Source: Pseudomonadota bacterium
GTDB taxonomy: Bacteria > Pseudomonadota > Alphaproteobacteria > SHVP01
Direction of reading: 5' to 3'
Length of the DNA stretch: 46,166 bases
NCBI GenBank assembly: GCA_027622715.1
Contig: JAQBYN010000024.1
Location: 1 to 46,166 of the forward strand
Part shown: positions 9,420 to 16,217 of the stretch, in pieces
Layout of the letters: each line of letters begins with the position of its first letter
Numbering within the stretch: the stretch's first letter is position 1
Notes under the pieces: generated by a model
What the model saw: only the letters and a program-made list of their open reading frames with translations
What the model was told of the DNA's origin: nothing
The model's database searches: none
Translations under genes and position numbers: made by a program

Positions 9420-9435
9420 TGGCACAATATTTGAG
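9420..9435 (+). promoter_or_regulatory. Candidate sigma-54 (-24/-12) promoter
   Basis: TGGCAC at 9420-9425, four spacer bases after a purine, then TTGAG at 9431-9435. The -24 half is exact for the TGGCAC-N5-TTGC consensus and the spacing is right. The -12 half has GA instead of GC, which weakens the call. It points toward the pentapeptide-repeat gene at 9574 and lies one gene group away from a sigma-54 activator. Confidence 0.3.
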
Positions 9436-9508
9436 CTGTTTTACCCAGGGGAGGCACCGGGGCCGCTTTATGTGTGGTTCCGGCACAGGTGTTTGTTTCC
9501 GAAACGGG

Positions 9509-9531
9509 TCATGTCTCAAAATTGGACATGA
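9509..9531. promoter_or_regulatory. Perfect 7-bp inverted repeat upstream of the pentapeptide gene
   Basis: TCATGTC (9509-9515) and GACATGA (9525-9531) are exact inverted repeats around the AT-rich spacer TCAAAATTG. The element ends 42 bases before the TTG start of the pentapeptide-repeat gene. It could be an operator or an mRNA hairpin; no T-run follows, so it is not a terminator. Confidence 0.4.
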
Positions 9532-9573
9532 TCTGGCGGAGAAACTGCACCATAGAGTTGGAGGACCCGGTTT

Positions 9574-10917
9574 TTGCTGACATCGGCTGATTTCGTCGAG
9601 GTTCTGAAACGCCACGAGCGCTTTGCCCGTGGAGTCAAAGGGGGCGCACGCGCGGAACTCAAGCACGTCAATCTTGGCGGCCTGAGGCTGATGAATCTCA
9701 ACCTCCAGGGCGCCGTGCTGGCCGGAAGCGATTTTAGCCGCTGTACGTTGGTCGGCACGAACTTCAGCTACGCCGATCTTTTTGGCGCGCGGTTTGTCAA
9801 AGCAGACGCCTCGGGCGCGAATTTTGAGCGCGCGGATCTACGCGGCGCAAATTTTGAGGGCGCCAGCCTTCGCGACACGAATTTCCACGAGGCCGATATG
9901 CGTCCCGGCGTCATCGTCGCCAGTGATCGGCAACTTCGCTCGCTCGAAGGTTCGGCGATGAACACGGCGGTCAAGAATTCACGTGAAGCCAACGTCGACA
10001 TGCATGGGGCCGACTTGTCGCATGCCAATCTTGAACTTGCCCAACTGCGCCACGCTAATCTCAGCGGCGCCAATCTCGAGGGTGCAAACTTGGCGCGCGC
10101 GCGGGTCCAAGGCGCCAACTTTCGCGGGGCCGTTCTTGCAGGTGTTGATCTCACCGCCGTAGATCTTCAAGAAGCGCACGTAAGTCCCGGCACCAGCGAC
10201 CTGCCAAGAGACGTCCAGCTTGTTTTGCGCGACCACTCCTTGTGGGTCGATTCGTTCGGCGCCGAAGGCAAGCGGGCCGTTTTGTCGGGGATGAACTTTG
10301 CTGGCGCTGATCTCAGCGGCATCTATCTCAGCGGTGCAGACTTGCGCGAGTGCAATTTTGTCGGTGCGAAGCTATCGCATGGCGTTTTTGTGCTGGCGGA
10401 TATGCGCGGTGCCAATCTCTCGACGGCCGACTTGCGCCATTCGGAACTCATGGGCGCAAATATGGCAGAGGCAGACCTTCGCGGCGCGAAACTTAACTCG
10501 GCGGCGGCCGACGCCATCGAGATCAAGACGGCGGACGGCAAGCGGACCGGCCACACTCAGCCCGCGAATTTTACCAAGTCCAACTTGGAACGAGCGACCC
10601 TGTCCGAGGGCAGCTTCAGCGGGGGTAAATTCGTCCGGGCCGATATGTCGCATGTCATTGCGGAGCGTACCAATTTCAATGGCGCCGATCTGAGCCGCGC
10701 CAACCTGCGTGGTGCCCAGATGCGTGGCGCCGATCTGTCAGAGTCGATTTTGGACCACGCCAAATTGTCTGGCGCCAAGCTTGAGTTTACCAAGCTCCGT
10801 TTTGCAAGAATGGACGACGCGAACCTGGAAAACACCGAGCTCTCGGGCGCGGACGTCACCGGCACGGTTCTCGAAGCCCTACGCACAGACCTCAAGAAGG
10901 GGCACATCGCCAGCTAG
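9574..10917 (+). CDS. Pentapeptide-repeat protein
   Basis: A 447-residue protein built almost wholly of A(D/N)LxG-type pentapeptide repeats, which form a right-handed quadrilateral beta-helix. Repeats fall into four blocks: about residues 28-113, 142-203, 235-310 and 335-430, separated by short non-repeat linkers, the third containing LPRDVQLVLRDHSLWVDSFG. The first 25 residues (FVEVLKRHERFARG) are a helix-like cap. No signal peptide, so cytoplasmic. Function of this family is mostly unknown; a few members bind DNA gyrase. The start is TTG 9574, chosen because GGAGG is nine bases upstream. Possible control elements lie at 9420 and 9509. Confidence 0.9.
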   Translation: MLTSADFVEVLKRHERFARGVKGGARAELKHVNLGGLRLMNLNLQGAVLAGSDFSRCTLVGTNFSYADLFGARFVKADASGANFERADLRGANFEGASLRDTNFHEADMRPGVIVASDRQLRSLEGSAMNTAVKNSREANVDMHGADLSHANLELAQLRHANLSGANLEGANLARARVQGANFRGAVLAGVDLTAVDLQEAHVSPGTSDLPRDVQLVLRDHSLWVDSFGAEGKRAVLSGMNFAGADLSGIYLSGADLRECNFVGAKLSHGVFVLADMRGANLSTADLRHSELMGANMAEADLRGAKLNSAAADAIEIKTADGKRTGHTQPANFTKSNLERATLSEGSFSGGKFVRADMSHVIAERTNFNGADLSRANLRGAQMRGADLSESILDHAKLSGAKLEFTKLRFARMDDANLENTELSGADVTGTVLEALRTDLKKGHIAS

Positions 10918-10964
10918 ATCATCCCTAGTTCGGCCGATCCTTTTTTCGCAAATGGGCGACACGC

Positions 10965-11756
10965 TCAAGTGTCGTAAAATTCTCGGGCCAGTGCAGCTGC
11001 ACCGCGTGGGTCGACCTCAAGGAACCAGTGGCCCCAGTCCAACCGTTCGTCGTAGCGGCCATGCCGGATGACGTCGCGGGCCCGCCGGGTCGGTTCCTCA
11101 ATATCATCCTTCGTGCAAAGCACGAGGACTTCTTGTTCAAGATGCGCGAGCCGCGCCGCCATGTCGTGTTCGAACACGGCCTGGTGCGCCCACCAATGAC
11201 GTTCAAAATCTTGCACCGAGTCCGCGGCATAGCGCCCGATCATGTCGTCGGTCACGCCAGGCCACCGCCATGCCGCCCATCCCGTCCACCGCTTGGCAAG
11301 ATGGCCGCCGTCCGCCTCGACCGGCTTGGGCTGGGCAAACGTGACCTTTTGCTTGGCGCGTTCTTCCTCGGTGTAGATCGCCGCGCCGAACAGGATCAGG
11401 CGCTGCACTTGCCGAGGCCGGAGGTGCGCAATCTCGACAGCAAGGCGCGAACCGGTGTGCGCGCCGAATAGGTCGATCTCGTCCAACGCGAGTTCATCGA
11501 GGACGGCAGTGAGGGTCTCGGCATAGGCATCGAGATCGGTTGGTGCCGGCGGCGCGTCCGACCCGCCATAGCCCGGCGTATCCACCGCGATCGCGAGCCG
11601 GTCCTTACCCATTTCCGCCAGGAAAGGCCGGTACATCCGGCCGCTTCCCGGACTGAGATGAAAACAGATCAGCGGTCTTTGGGTCGCCGGACCTTCTGGT
11701 TCCGCAATGTGGAGATGAAGTTGCCCCCACCGTCCGCGCACATATTGTCGCCGCAT
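10965..11756 (-). CDS. Alpha/beta hydrolase-fold protein
   Basis: A 263-residue hydrolase-fold protein related to the one at 6195. It has LICFHLSPGSGRMY at the oxyanion loop, AVDTPGYGGSDAPP, and a nucleophile elbow reading FGAHTGSRLA, with Thr101 where Ser is expected. Unlike the other copy it keeps a candidate catalytic His in DWGHWFLEVDP near residue 244. The HTG elbow recurs in a subfamily of bacterial hydrolases whose substrates I cannot name. The gene starts 8 bases after the CBS gene and is likely cotranscribed with it; it converges on the pentapeptide gene. Confidence 0.87.
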   Translation of the reverse strand: MRRQYVRGRWGQLHLHIAEPEGPATQRPLICFHLSPGSGRMYRPFLAEMGKDRLAIAVDTPGYGGSDAPPAPTDLDAYAETLTAVLDELALDEIDLFGAHTGSRLAVEIAHLRPRQVQRLILFGAAIYTEEERAKQKVTFAQPKPVEADGGHLAKRWTGWAAWRWPGVTDDMIGRYAADSVQDFERHWWAHQAVFEHDMAARLAHLEQEVLVLCTKDDIEEPTRRARDVIRHGRYDERLDWGHWFLEVDPRGAAALAREFYDT

Positions 11757-11764
11757 CTGAATCG

Positions 11765-12196
11765 TCAGGCTTGCGCGACGTATTGGCGCAGCGCTTCGGC
11801 CTCGGACTCGATCTCCGCGATCCGATGTTTGACGATATCACCAATGCTGACGATGCCGATCAGCGCGCCTGACTCGATCACCGGCAGGTGGCGGATACGC
11901 CGTTCGGTCATCAGCACCATCAACGAGGAGATCGTGTCGGTCGGCGCACACGTCACCACCGAACGACTCATCAGTTCGGATGCGGGGATCGAGCTGATGC
12001 GCGACCCCTGGTCAGCGAGACCACGAACGATGTCGCGTTCCGACAAGATGCCATCGATCGAGGTCCCGTCGCCTGAAATGACAAGCACGCCGATCTTTTT
12101 TTCTGCAAGGAGATTGACTGCGTTGCCAATCGTTGTGTCCGGTCGTGCCGTGACGACATCAGCGCCTTTGTTCGCAAGTAACGCGGAAACATACAT
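11765..12196 (-). CDS. CBS-domain pair protein
   Basis: A 143-residue cytoplasmic protein with two CBS motifs that form one Bateman module, the kind that binds adenosyl ligands such as AMP, ATP or SAM. First CBS: about residues 8-60 (VVTARPDTTIGNAVNLLAEKKIGVLVISG, then GILSERDIVRGL). Second: about 73-125 (MSRSVVTCAPTDTISSLMVLM, then GIVSIGDIVKHRI). No output domain is attached, so it must act on a partner. AGGGAG precedes ATG 12196. The hydrolase-fold gene follows directly. Confidence 0.92.
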   Translation of the reverse strand: MYVSALLANKGADVVTARPDTTIGNAVNLLAEKKIGVLVISGDGTSIDGILSERDIVRGLADQGSRISSIPASELMSRSVVTCAPTDTISSLMVLMTERRIRHLPVIESGALIGIVSIGDIVKHRIAEIESEAEALRQYVAQA

Positions 12197-12341
12197 CGTG
12201 TTTCTCCCTTGCTGTGTGCAGACCAGTCTACACCAGAAGGCATGGCGCTGCAGTCACCATGGCAAAGCCGTCGTATCTTAGGGAATTCGGTGGCGGGTCG
12301 GCATCGGTGGCGCGGCCGACGTATTGCAGCGGGCCGGCCCG

Positions 12342-13247
12342 TTAGGCGGCGGGCGCGTGACCTAGTCGATGTTTGTGCAGCCGTGGCCGCCTCGACGGCA
12401 AAGCGGCCCGCCAGGCCGCAGCGATGTCGCGGCGCAACGCCGCCGCATCGCTGAGCGTTTGCGGTGCCCGAACCGTTTCGCGGTTGCCGCGCAGAATAAC
12501 CCGGCCGTGCCGGAGCGCATCGATATCTGCCGTCGCGCCGGTAACGGCGCTGGCGAACGCATCGGGGTGGGTGACGTAGAGCGCCGGCAGCAGGTCCCAC
12601 AAGAAGATTCGGCAGACGCCGCGGCTGATGCCGTAGAGCGCAAGCCAGCTGCAAATGTGGCGAACCAACCGGGTGTCGATACCGCGCAACAGGGAAAGAT
12701 CGCGCAGCCGAAACGGCAACTGACGGCAAACCTCGGTGACGAACAATCGGACCTGCGCGCCGCCATTCAAGACCGCGTGGGCCGCCGCCGCGTCTGCCGA
12801 TAGATTAAGTTCGCCGGCGGGCCGCAGGCCAATTTGCTGGGCACCGAAATAGCCGCCCATACAATGAATCGCCCGCACGTTGGCGAAGAATGCCGGGTCG
12901 TACGCGGCCGCTGCTGCAATGTTGGTCAGCGGTCCGGTCGCCAGCACGATTAGCTCGCCGGGGTGGGCCGCTGCGGTTTGCGCGAGAAAGGCCGCGGCCG
13001 GGGTGTCATTGTCGCCGGGCCGTGCGGCGCCAGGGATCAAACGAATGTCGGGCCGGCCGGCGCTGCGCAAAAGATTTTCGGTCTGCTGCGTCACGCGTAC
13101 CACATCGGTATTGCCGAACACGCAGGTGACGCCCGCAACCTCGATATCTTCACGGCCTAGCAGGTACGCCAATGTCAGCGCGTCATCAACGTCACGGCCC
13201 GGCAGCCCGCACGCGTTGTCGCAGTCCAGAATGACGGTGGTGGTCAT
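12342..13247 (-). CDS. Inosine/uridine-preferring nucleoside hydrolase family protein
   Basis: Predicted N-ribohydrolase of about 301 residues that cleaves nucleosides to base and ribose. The N-terminal calcium-binding Asp cluster is present but stretched: VILDCDNACGLPGRDVDDAL, compared with the compact DTDPGxDDA of most members. LATGPLTNIAAA, CMGGYF and the GELNLSADAAAAHAVL segment fit the family. I start at ATG 13247, directly before MTTTVILDCDN; a longer open frame to 13331 overlaps the cupin gene. It begins 2 bases after the cupin stop, so the two form an operon. The insert in the metal motif leaves substrate class uncertain. Confidence 0.88.
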   Translation of the reverse strand: MTTTVILDCDNACGLPGRDVDDALTLAYLLGREDIEVAGVTCVFGNTDVVRVTQQTENLLRSAGRPDIRLIPGAARPGDNDTPAAAFLAQTAAAHPGELIVLATGPLTNIAAAAAYDPAFFANVRAIHCMGGYFGAQQIGLRPAGELNLSADAAAAHAVLNGGAQVRLFVTEVCRQLPFRLRDLSLLRGIDTRLVRHICSWLALYGISRGVCRIFLWDLLPALYVTHPDAFASAVTGATADIDALRHGRVILRGNRETVRAPQTLSDAAALRRDIAAAWRAALPSRRPRLHKHRLGHAPAA

Positions 13248-13249
13248 CG

Positions 13250-13648
13250 CTATTGCGCCCATGGTGGTGCCGGCACTTCGGCGCCGTCCGGCAGAAAGAA
13301 ACGGAGGCCGGCGCGGCTTACGATCATCCACTGGGCGTCAGCGGCACCGGCGTTCCTTAGTTGATGCGTGGTCTTGGCCGGCAGCAGTGCAGCGTCGCTG
13401 GCGAGGAGCTCGATTGTGCCGCCATTTGCCTCGACCTGAAGCGCGCCCTCTAGCATGATCAGGACTTCGTCGCGATCGTGGCTGTGCAGTGGCCCGTCGA
13501 TCCCTGGTGGGGCGATCTGACGGATCACCGCGATGTCGGCGCTACCCGCTTGGGGGGTTAGCGCCGCCAGCGAAAGCGTCGGCGGGTCCTCGGGACCCGG
13601 GGGCGAGTCGGCGATGGAGACACGGCGCGAATGGATTATTTGAGACAT
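13250..13648 (-). CDS. Small cupin-domain protein
   Basis: A 132-residue single cupin barrel. Metal-binding residues of motif 1 are visible in GIDGPLHSHDRDEVLIMLEGALQ (H-x-H-x5-E pattern, about residues 55-75), and motif 2 contains PAKTTHQLRNAG. Small proteins of this type can be dioxygenases, isomerases or ligand-binding proteins, and the sequence alone does not decide. AAGGAGA lies before ATG 13648. First gene of a cupin-nucleoside hydrolase operon that diverges from a MarR gene, and therefore likely under MarR control. Confidence 0.88.
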   Translation of the reverse strand: MSQIIHSRRVSIADSPPGPEDPPTLSLAALTPQAGSADIAVIRQIAPPGIDGPLHSHDRDEVLIMLEGALQVEANGGTIELLASDAALLPAKTTHQLRNAGAADAQWMIVSRAGLRFFLPDGAEVPAPPWAQ

Positions 13649-13675
13649 CAGGTTCTCCTTCAGCCAGCGTGAAAA

Positions 13676-13693
13676 TAAAGTAAACTTACTTTA
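13676..13693. promoter_or_regulatory. 18-bp palindrome, probable MarR operator
   Basis: TAAAGTAA-AC-TTACTTTA: two perfect 8-bp arms around a 2-base centre, in the 76-base gap between the cupin and marR genes. Size and symmetry fit a MarR-family site. A second, imperfect site (TAGTCAA-N5-TTTACTA) starts at about 13700. The palindrome overlaps the candidate -10 of the cupin promoter and the -35 of the marR promoter, so one bound dimer could block both. Confidence 0.75.
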
Positions 13694-13706
13694 CTAGATT
13701 AGTCAA
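13679..13706 (-). promoter_or_regulatory. Candidate sigma-70 promoter of the cupin operon
   Basis: Read on the minus strand: TTGACT (13706-13701), 16 bases, TTTACT (13684-13679). The -10 lies inside the palindrome at 13676-13693. The predicted transcript start is about 30 bases before the cupin ATG, leaving room for its AAGGAGA ribosome site. Confidence 0.5.
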
Positions 13707-13719
13707 TAAGGTTTACTAT
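13690..13719 (+). promoter_or_regulatory. Candidate marR promoter giving a nearly leaderless transcript
   Basis: TTTACT (13690-13695), 18 bases, TACTAT (13714-13719). With usual spacing, transcription would begin at or within a few bases of the ATG at 13725. The only Shine-Dalgarno-like sequence, AAGG at 13708-13711, overlaps the promoter and would lie outside such a transcript. Confidence 0.4.
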
Positions 13720-13724
13720 TTGAC

Positions 13725-14216
13725 ATGGCGGAAAGTGAAAAAACCAAGGCGCAGCGCGAGATCGAGTACTTGCGCGCCGGGGCGGTCGATCACATCGGCG
13801 TCCCTTTGTGGCGCGCCTCGCACGCTTTCGTCGCGCTGATGATGGCGGGCTACCGGGCCCTCGGGTACGACGACCTCAGCGAGAGCCACACCACGTTGTT
13901 GCCCCATCTTGATGTTGGTGGCACGCGGATCACCGACATTGCCGCCCGGGCCGGCCTGACAAAACAGGCGATCGGCCAAATCGTGAGCGACCTAGAGGAT
14001 CGCGGCTATGTCCTGCGAGCGGCGGATCCAAGTGACGCGCGCGCCAAGATCGTGCGCTACACCGCGAAGGGGCGGCGCTTCATGCGCGATGGTTGGGCGA
14101 TCAAGCGCGATTTACATGAACGCTGCCGCGACGTCGTCGGCGCCCAAGACTTCGATGCGTTTGTCGCGCGGCTCGAAGCCCTCGCCGGCTCGCTGGAGCA
14201 GGGGGATAAGGGTTAG
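13725..14216 (+). CDS. MarR-family transcriptional regulator
   Basis: A 163-residue winged-helix repressor-type protein that binds DNA as a dimer and usually responds to small aromatic or oxidising ligands. The core is SHTTLLPHLDVGGTRITDIAARAGLTKQAIGQIVSDLEDRGYVLRAADPSDARAKIVRYTAKGRRF: helix-turn-helix then wing with the DxRA motif (DPSDARAK). It diverges from the cupin-nucleoside hydrolase operon across a palindromic operator and probably represses both itself and that operon. Its stop overlaps the stop of the convergent ASCH-like gene by 3-4 bases. Confidence 0.93.
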   Translation: MAESEKTKAQREIEYLRAGAVDHIGVPLWRASHAFVALMMAGYRALGYDDLSESHTTLLPHLDVGGTRITDIAARAGLTKQAIGQIVSDLEDRGYVLRAADPSDARAKIVRYTAKGRRFMRDGWAIKRDLHERCRDVVGAQDFDAFVARLEALAGSLEQGDKG

Positions 14217-14674
14217 GCCGGCAGGGCGTCAACGTTCGTATTGACCACCGTGAACGCGAGAACGATCACCGCGAGGTCGTCCGCCCACGCGGTTGCCCCG
14301 TGCATCTCCGTCCATTGGTCGCGGAACAAGTCGCGGGCGCCTCCGGGGCCGCGAATCGCCATACCCTCGGCACGGGCATCGGCTTCGCTGATCTGTTGCG
14401 CGGTTTCGTGCCGCACAGCATTGACCAACAGGGTCATCCGCGATGCCCAGCGTGGCATGTGGAGCCCGGGGCGCCAGCGGCCGGGCCCGGATTCGCCGAC
14501 GCTGCGATAGGTGACGTTGGTCCCGTCGATCCGGTGGGACTCGCGCACCCATAACCGGTCGCCGGCGACGGCGCGGGTCCACATCGTCGGCTTTCCGGTT
14601 TTGCCGATGGCGCGGCGCCGGGTTTGGGTCTTCAGGCCTGTCATCAAGGCCTGCACCATCGCCGGGGTGAACAT
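14213..14674 (-). CDS. Phage-type ASCH-like domain protein
   Basis: A 153-residue protein of a family seen mainly in prophages and phage-like islands. The signature order is present: an opening F-TPAMVQALMTGLKTQTRR, then GDRLWVRES, a YRS segment, WRPGLHMPRWASRMTLLV, ISEADARAEGM, and a final VIVLAFTVV strand. These proteins carry an ASCH-like (RNA-binding PUA-type) fold; their role is not established. ATG 14674 is chosen because the conserved opening begins there; sequence upstream in frame overlaps the deacetylase gene. No other phage gene is seen nearby, so it is probably a domesticated or stray copy, now 22 bases downstream of the deacetylase gene. Confidence 0.75.
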   Translation of the reverse strand: MFTPAMVQALMTGLKTQTRRRAIGKTGKPTMWTRAVAGDRLWVRESHRIDGTNVTYRSVGESGPGRWRPGLHMPRWASRMTLLVNAVRHETAQQISEADARAEGMAIRGPGGARDLFRDQWTEMHGATAWADDLAVIVLAFTVVNTNVDALPA

Positions 14675-14696
14675 GATCGGATGATCGGTCAACCGG

Positions 14697-15599
14697 TTAC
14701 CCGATATGCGACGCGTGGTTGTCCAGATACCACGTCGCGATTTCTTCTCGCGTCGTGATCCACACGTCCGGCTTTTTCTGGGCATAGGCGATGAAGTCAC
14801 GCAGCGCGCGGATTCGATAGGCAAGACCGCTCACATGCGGATGCAGGCCGACATTCATCATGCGCCCGGTCTTGGCGCCCTCAAGCCACAACACATCAAG
14901 CTGCTCTTTGTACAAATCCAAGACTTCGTCGGTGGTAAAGCCGCGCCGGTGAAAATGCGTGAAGTCATTCACTTCGTTGGTATAGGGCGTCGAGACGATC
15001 GGGCCCGAGTCGGTCTGGATCAAATAGGGCTGATCGTCGTTCATAAGATCGCAGTAAAAGATCAATCCTTGTTCGGCGATTAGGTCAGGCGTGCGCATCG
15101 TGCCGCGCAGACTCGAAGACAGCCAACCCTTGGCTTTCTTGCCGACAACCTTTTCATACACGTCCAAGGTTTTTTGGATGACCTCGCGCTCTTTGGCTTC
15201 GTCATGGGCGTGTTTCCACAACAGCTCACCCTGCTCGTAATTGTGCGCGACGATTTCCCAGCCGCGGTCAACCGCGTGCTGGACCATCTGTGGCCGTTCC
15301 AGCGCGGTCTTCGCGTTGATGGTGCAGCTCGCGCGCGCGCCCAGTTCCTCGAACACGTCGTAAATGCGCCAAACGCCAATCCGCTGTCCGTACTCGCGCC
15401 ATGAATAATTCGGCCAGTCCACGACATTGCCCGGCATCGGGTCGGGCAAGATCGGCGGGCCGCCAGCGTAGTAGGGCTCGCTGCTGTCCTTGACCATGTC
15501 CCAATGCTCAAGGTTGATCGTCAGGATCAACGCCACGCGCGCACCGTTGGGCCAACGCAGGGGCTTCCGCTCGGGTAAAGGGACGTAGTCGTACTTCAT
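14697..15599 (-). CDS. Polysaccharide deacetylase-like (NodB-fold / PuuE-type) protein
   Basis: A 300-residue NodB-fold hydrolase resembling allantoinase PuuE-like and related amidohydrolases rather than cell-wall deacetylases. Seen: LILTINLEHWD at strand 1, IYDVFEELGARASCTINAK, the metal-site region WEIVAHNYEQGEL, GWLSSSLRGTMRTPDLIAEQGLIFYCDLMNDD, and MMNVGLHPHVSGLAYR late. The classical first motif (TFDDG) and the H-x3-H pair are not standard, so the metal site may differ. GAGG lies ahead of ATG 15599. Likely operon with the NTF2-like gene upstream and the ASCH-like gene downstream; the substrate is probably a small amide, but that is inference. Confidence 0.83.
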   Translation of the reverse strand: MKYDYVPLPERKPLRWPNGARVALILTINLEHWDMVKDSSEPYYAGGPPILPDPMPGNVVDWPNYSWREYGQRIGVWRIYDVFEELGARASCTINAKTALERPQMVQHAVDRGWEIVAHNYEQGELLWKHAHDEAKEREVIQKTLDVYEKVVGKKAKGWLSSSLRGTMRTPDLIAEQGLIFYCDLMNDDQPYLIQTDSGPIVSTPYTNEVNDFTHFHRRGFTTDEVLDLYKEQLDVLWLEGAKTGRMMNVGLHPHVSGLAYRIRALRDFIAYAQKKPDVWITTREEIATWYLDNHASHIG

Positions 15600-15619
15600 A
15601 ACGCTGCCTCGTCTTTGGG

Positions 15620-15661
15620 GTTATGCATTTGTTTTTGGGGATTACGCATTTGCTTGGGCAA
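15620..15661. repeat. Two-copy imperfect tandem repeat of 21 bases at the end of the NTF2-like gene
   Basis: TTATGCATTTGTTTTTGGGG from 15621 is followed 21 bases later by TTACGCATTTGCTTGGG from 15642. The second copy contains the stop codon of the NTF2-like gene (complement of 15642-15644), and the first lies in the gap before the deacetylase start. It looks like a short slippage duplication. Confidence 0.6.
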
Positions 15662-16103
15662 AATCGTCGTCGCAGTTGGCGCGCAGCGTGCCGCGCATTT
15701 GCACCATAGCCGCCAGGGGCGCCTCGACGTAATGGAAGAACCGCCAACCCGCTGCGGTGCGGCGCACCAGCCCGCTGACCCGGACATCGCCGCCCATCAA
15801 GCTGCCGTCCACGATTTTCGCGTTCCAGTGCATCTGGTAAAATAGAATCGCGACATCCTCGCCCACCGCGCGGACCTGATGGTCCCAGGTGCGAATCGCG
15901 ACATTCGCTAGGACCTTTCGATTGCCGGCGAAATAGGCGTCGATAGCAGCCCAACCAATCAGCGGCGCTGATTCCTCGGCGACATAAATCGGTTCGGGTT
16001 CATCGCTATCCCACAACGCCCGCACCGCGTCATAGTTGCCACCCCGCCAAGCGGCTTCGTATGTGCGCAAGAAGCCACCGAGTTCGTCATGTAGCGATGT
16101 CAT
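15642..16103 (-). CDS. NTF2-like / SnoaL-fold protein
   Basis: A 153-residue protein with the cone-shaped NTF2 fold: opening helix LHDELGGFLRTYEAAWRGGNYDAVRALWDSDEP, then strands IYVAEESAPLIGWAAIDAYFAGNRKVL, RTWDHQVRAVGEDVAILFYQMHW and WRFFHYVEAP. Members include small enzymes, such as isomerases and AtzH-type hydrolase partners, and ligand carriers; no catalytic signature decides which. GGGAGA precedes ATG 16103. It is first in a probable operon with the deacetylase-like gene, which suggests a shared small-molecule pathway. It diverges from the VOC gene. Confidence 0.82.
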   Translation of the reverse strand: MTSLHDELGGFLRTYEAAWRGGNYDAVRALWDSDEPEPIYVAEESAPLIGWAAIDAYFAGNRKVLANVAIRTWDHQVRAVGEDVAILFYQMHWNAKIVDGSLMGGDVRVSGLVRRTAAGWRFFHYVEAPLAAMVQMRGTLRANCDDDFAQANA

Positions 16104-16161
16104 AGCGTCTCCCGACTCGCGCGTACCTAACCGAACCGCCGCACATTGGTCAATCGTGTGT

Positions 16162-16190
16162 TTGACCTGCCTCTGGGCCCTTCATAGACT
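16162..16190 (+). promoter_or_regulatory. Sigma-70 type promoter of the VOC gene
   Basis: TTGACC (16162-16167), exactly 17 bases, TAGACT (16185-16190), about 28 bases before ATG 16218, which has GGGAGGAG as its ribosome site. A good housekeeping-type match. Confidence 0.6.
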
Positions 16191-16217
16191 CGCGGCGTTA
16201 ATCTGGGAGGAGACCTT

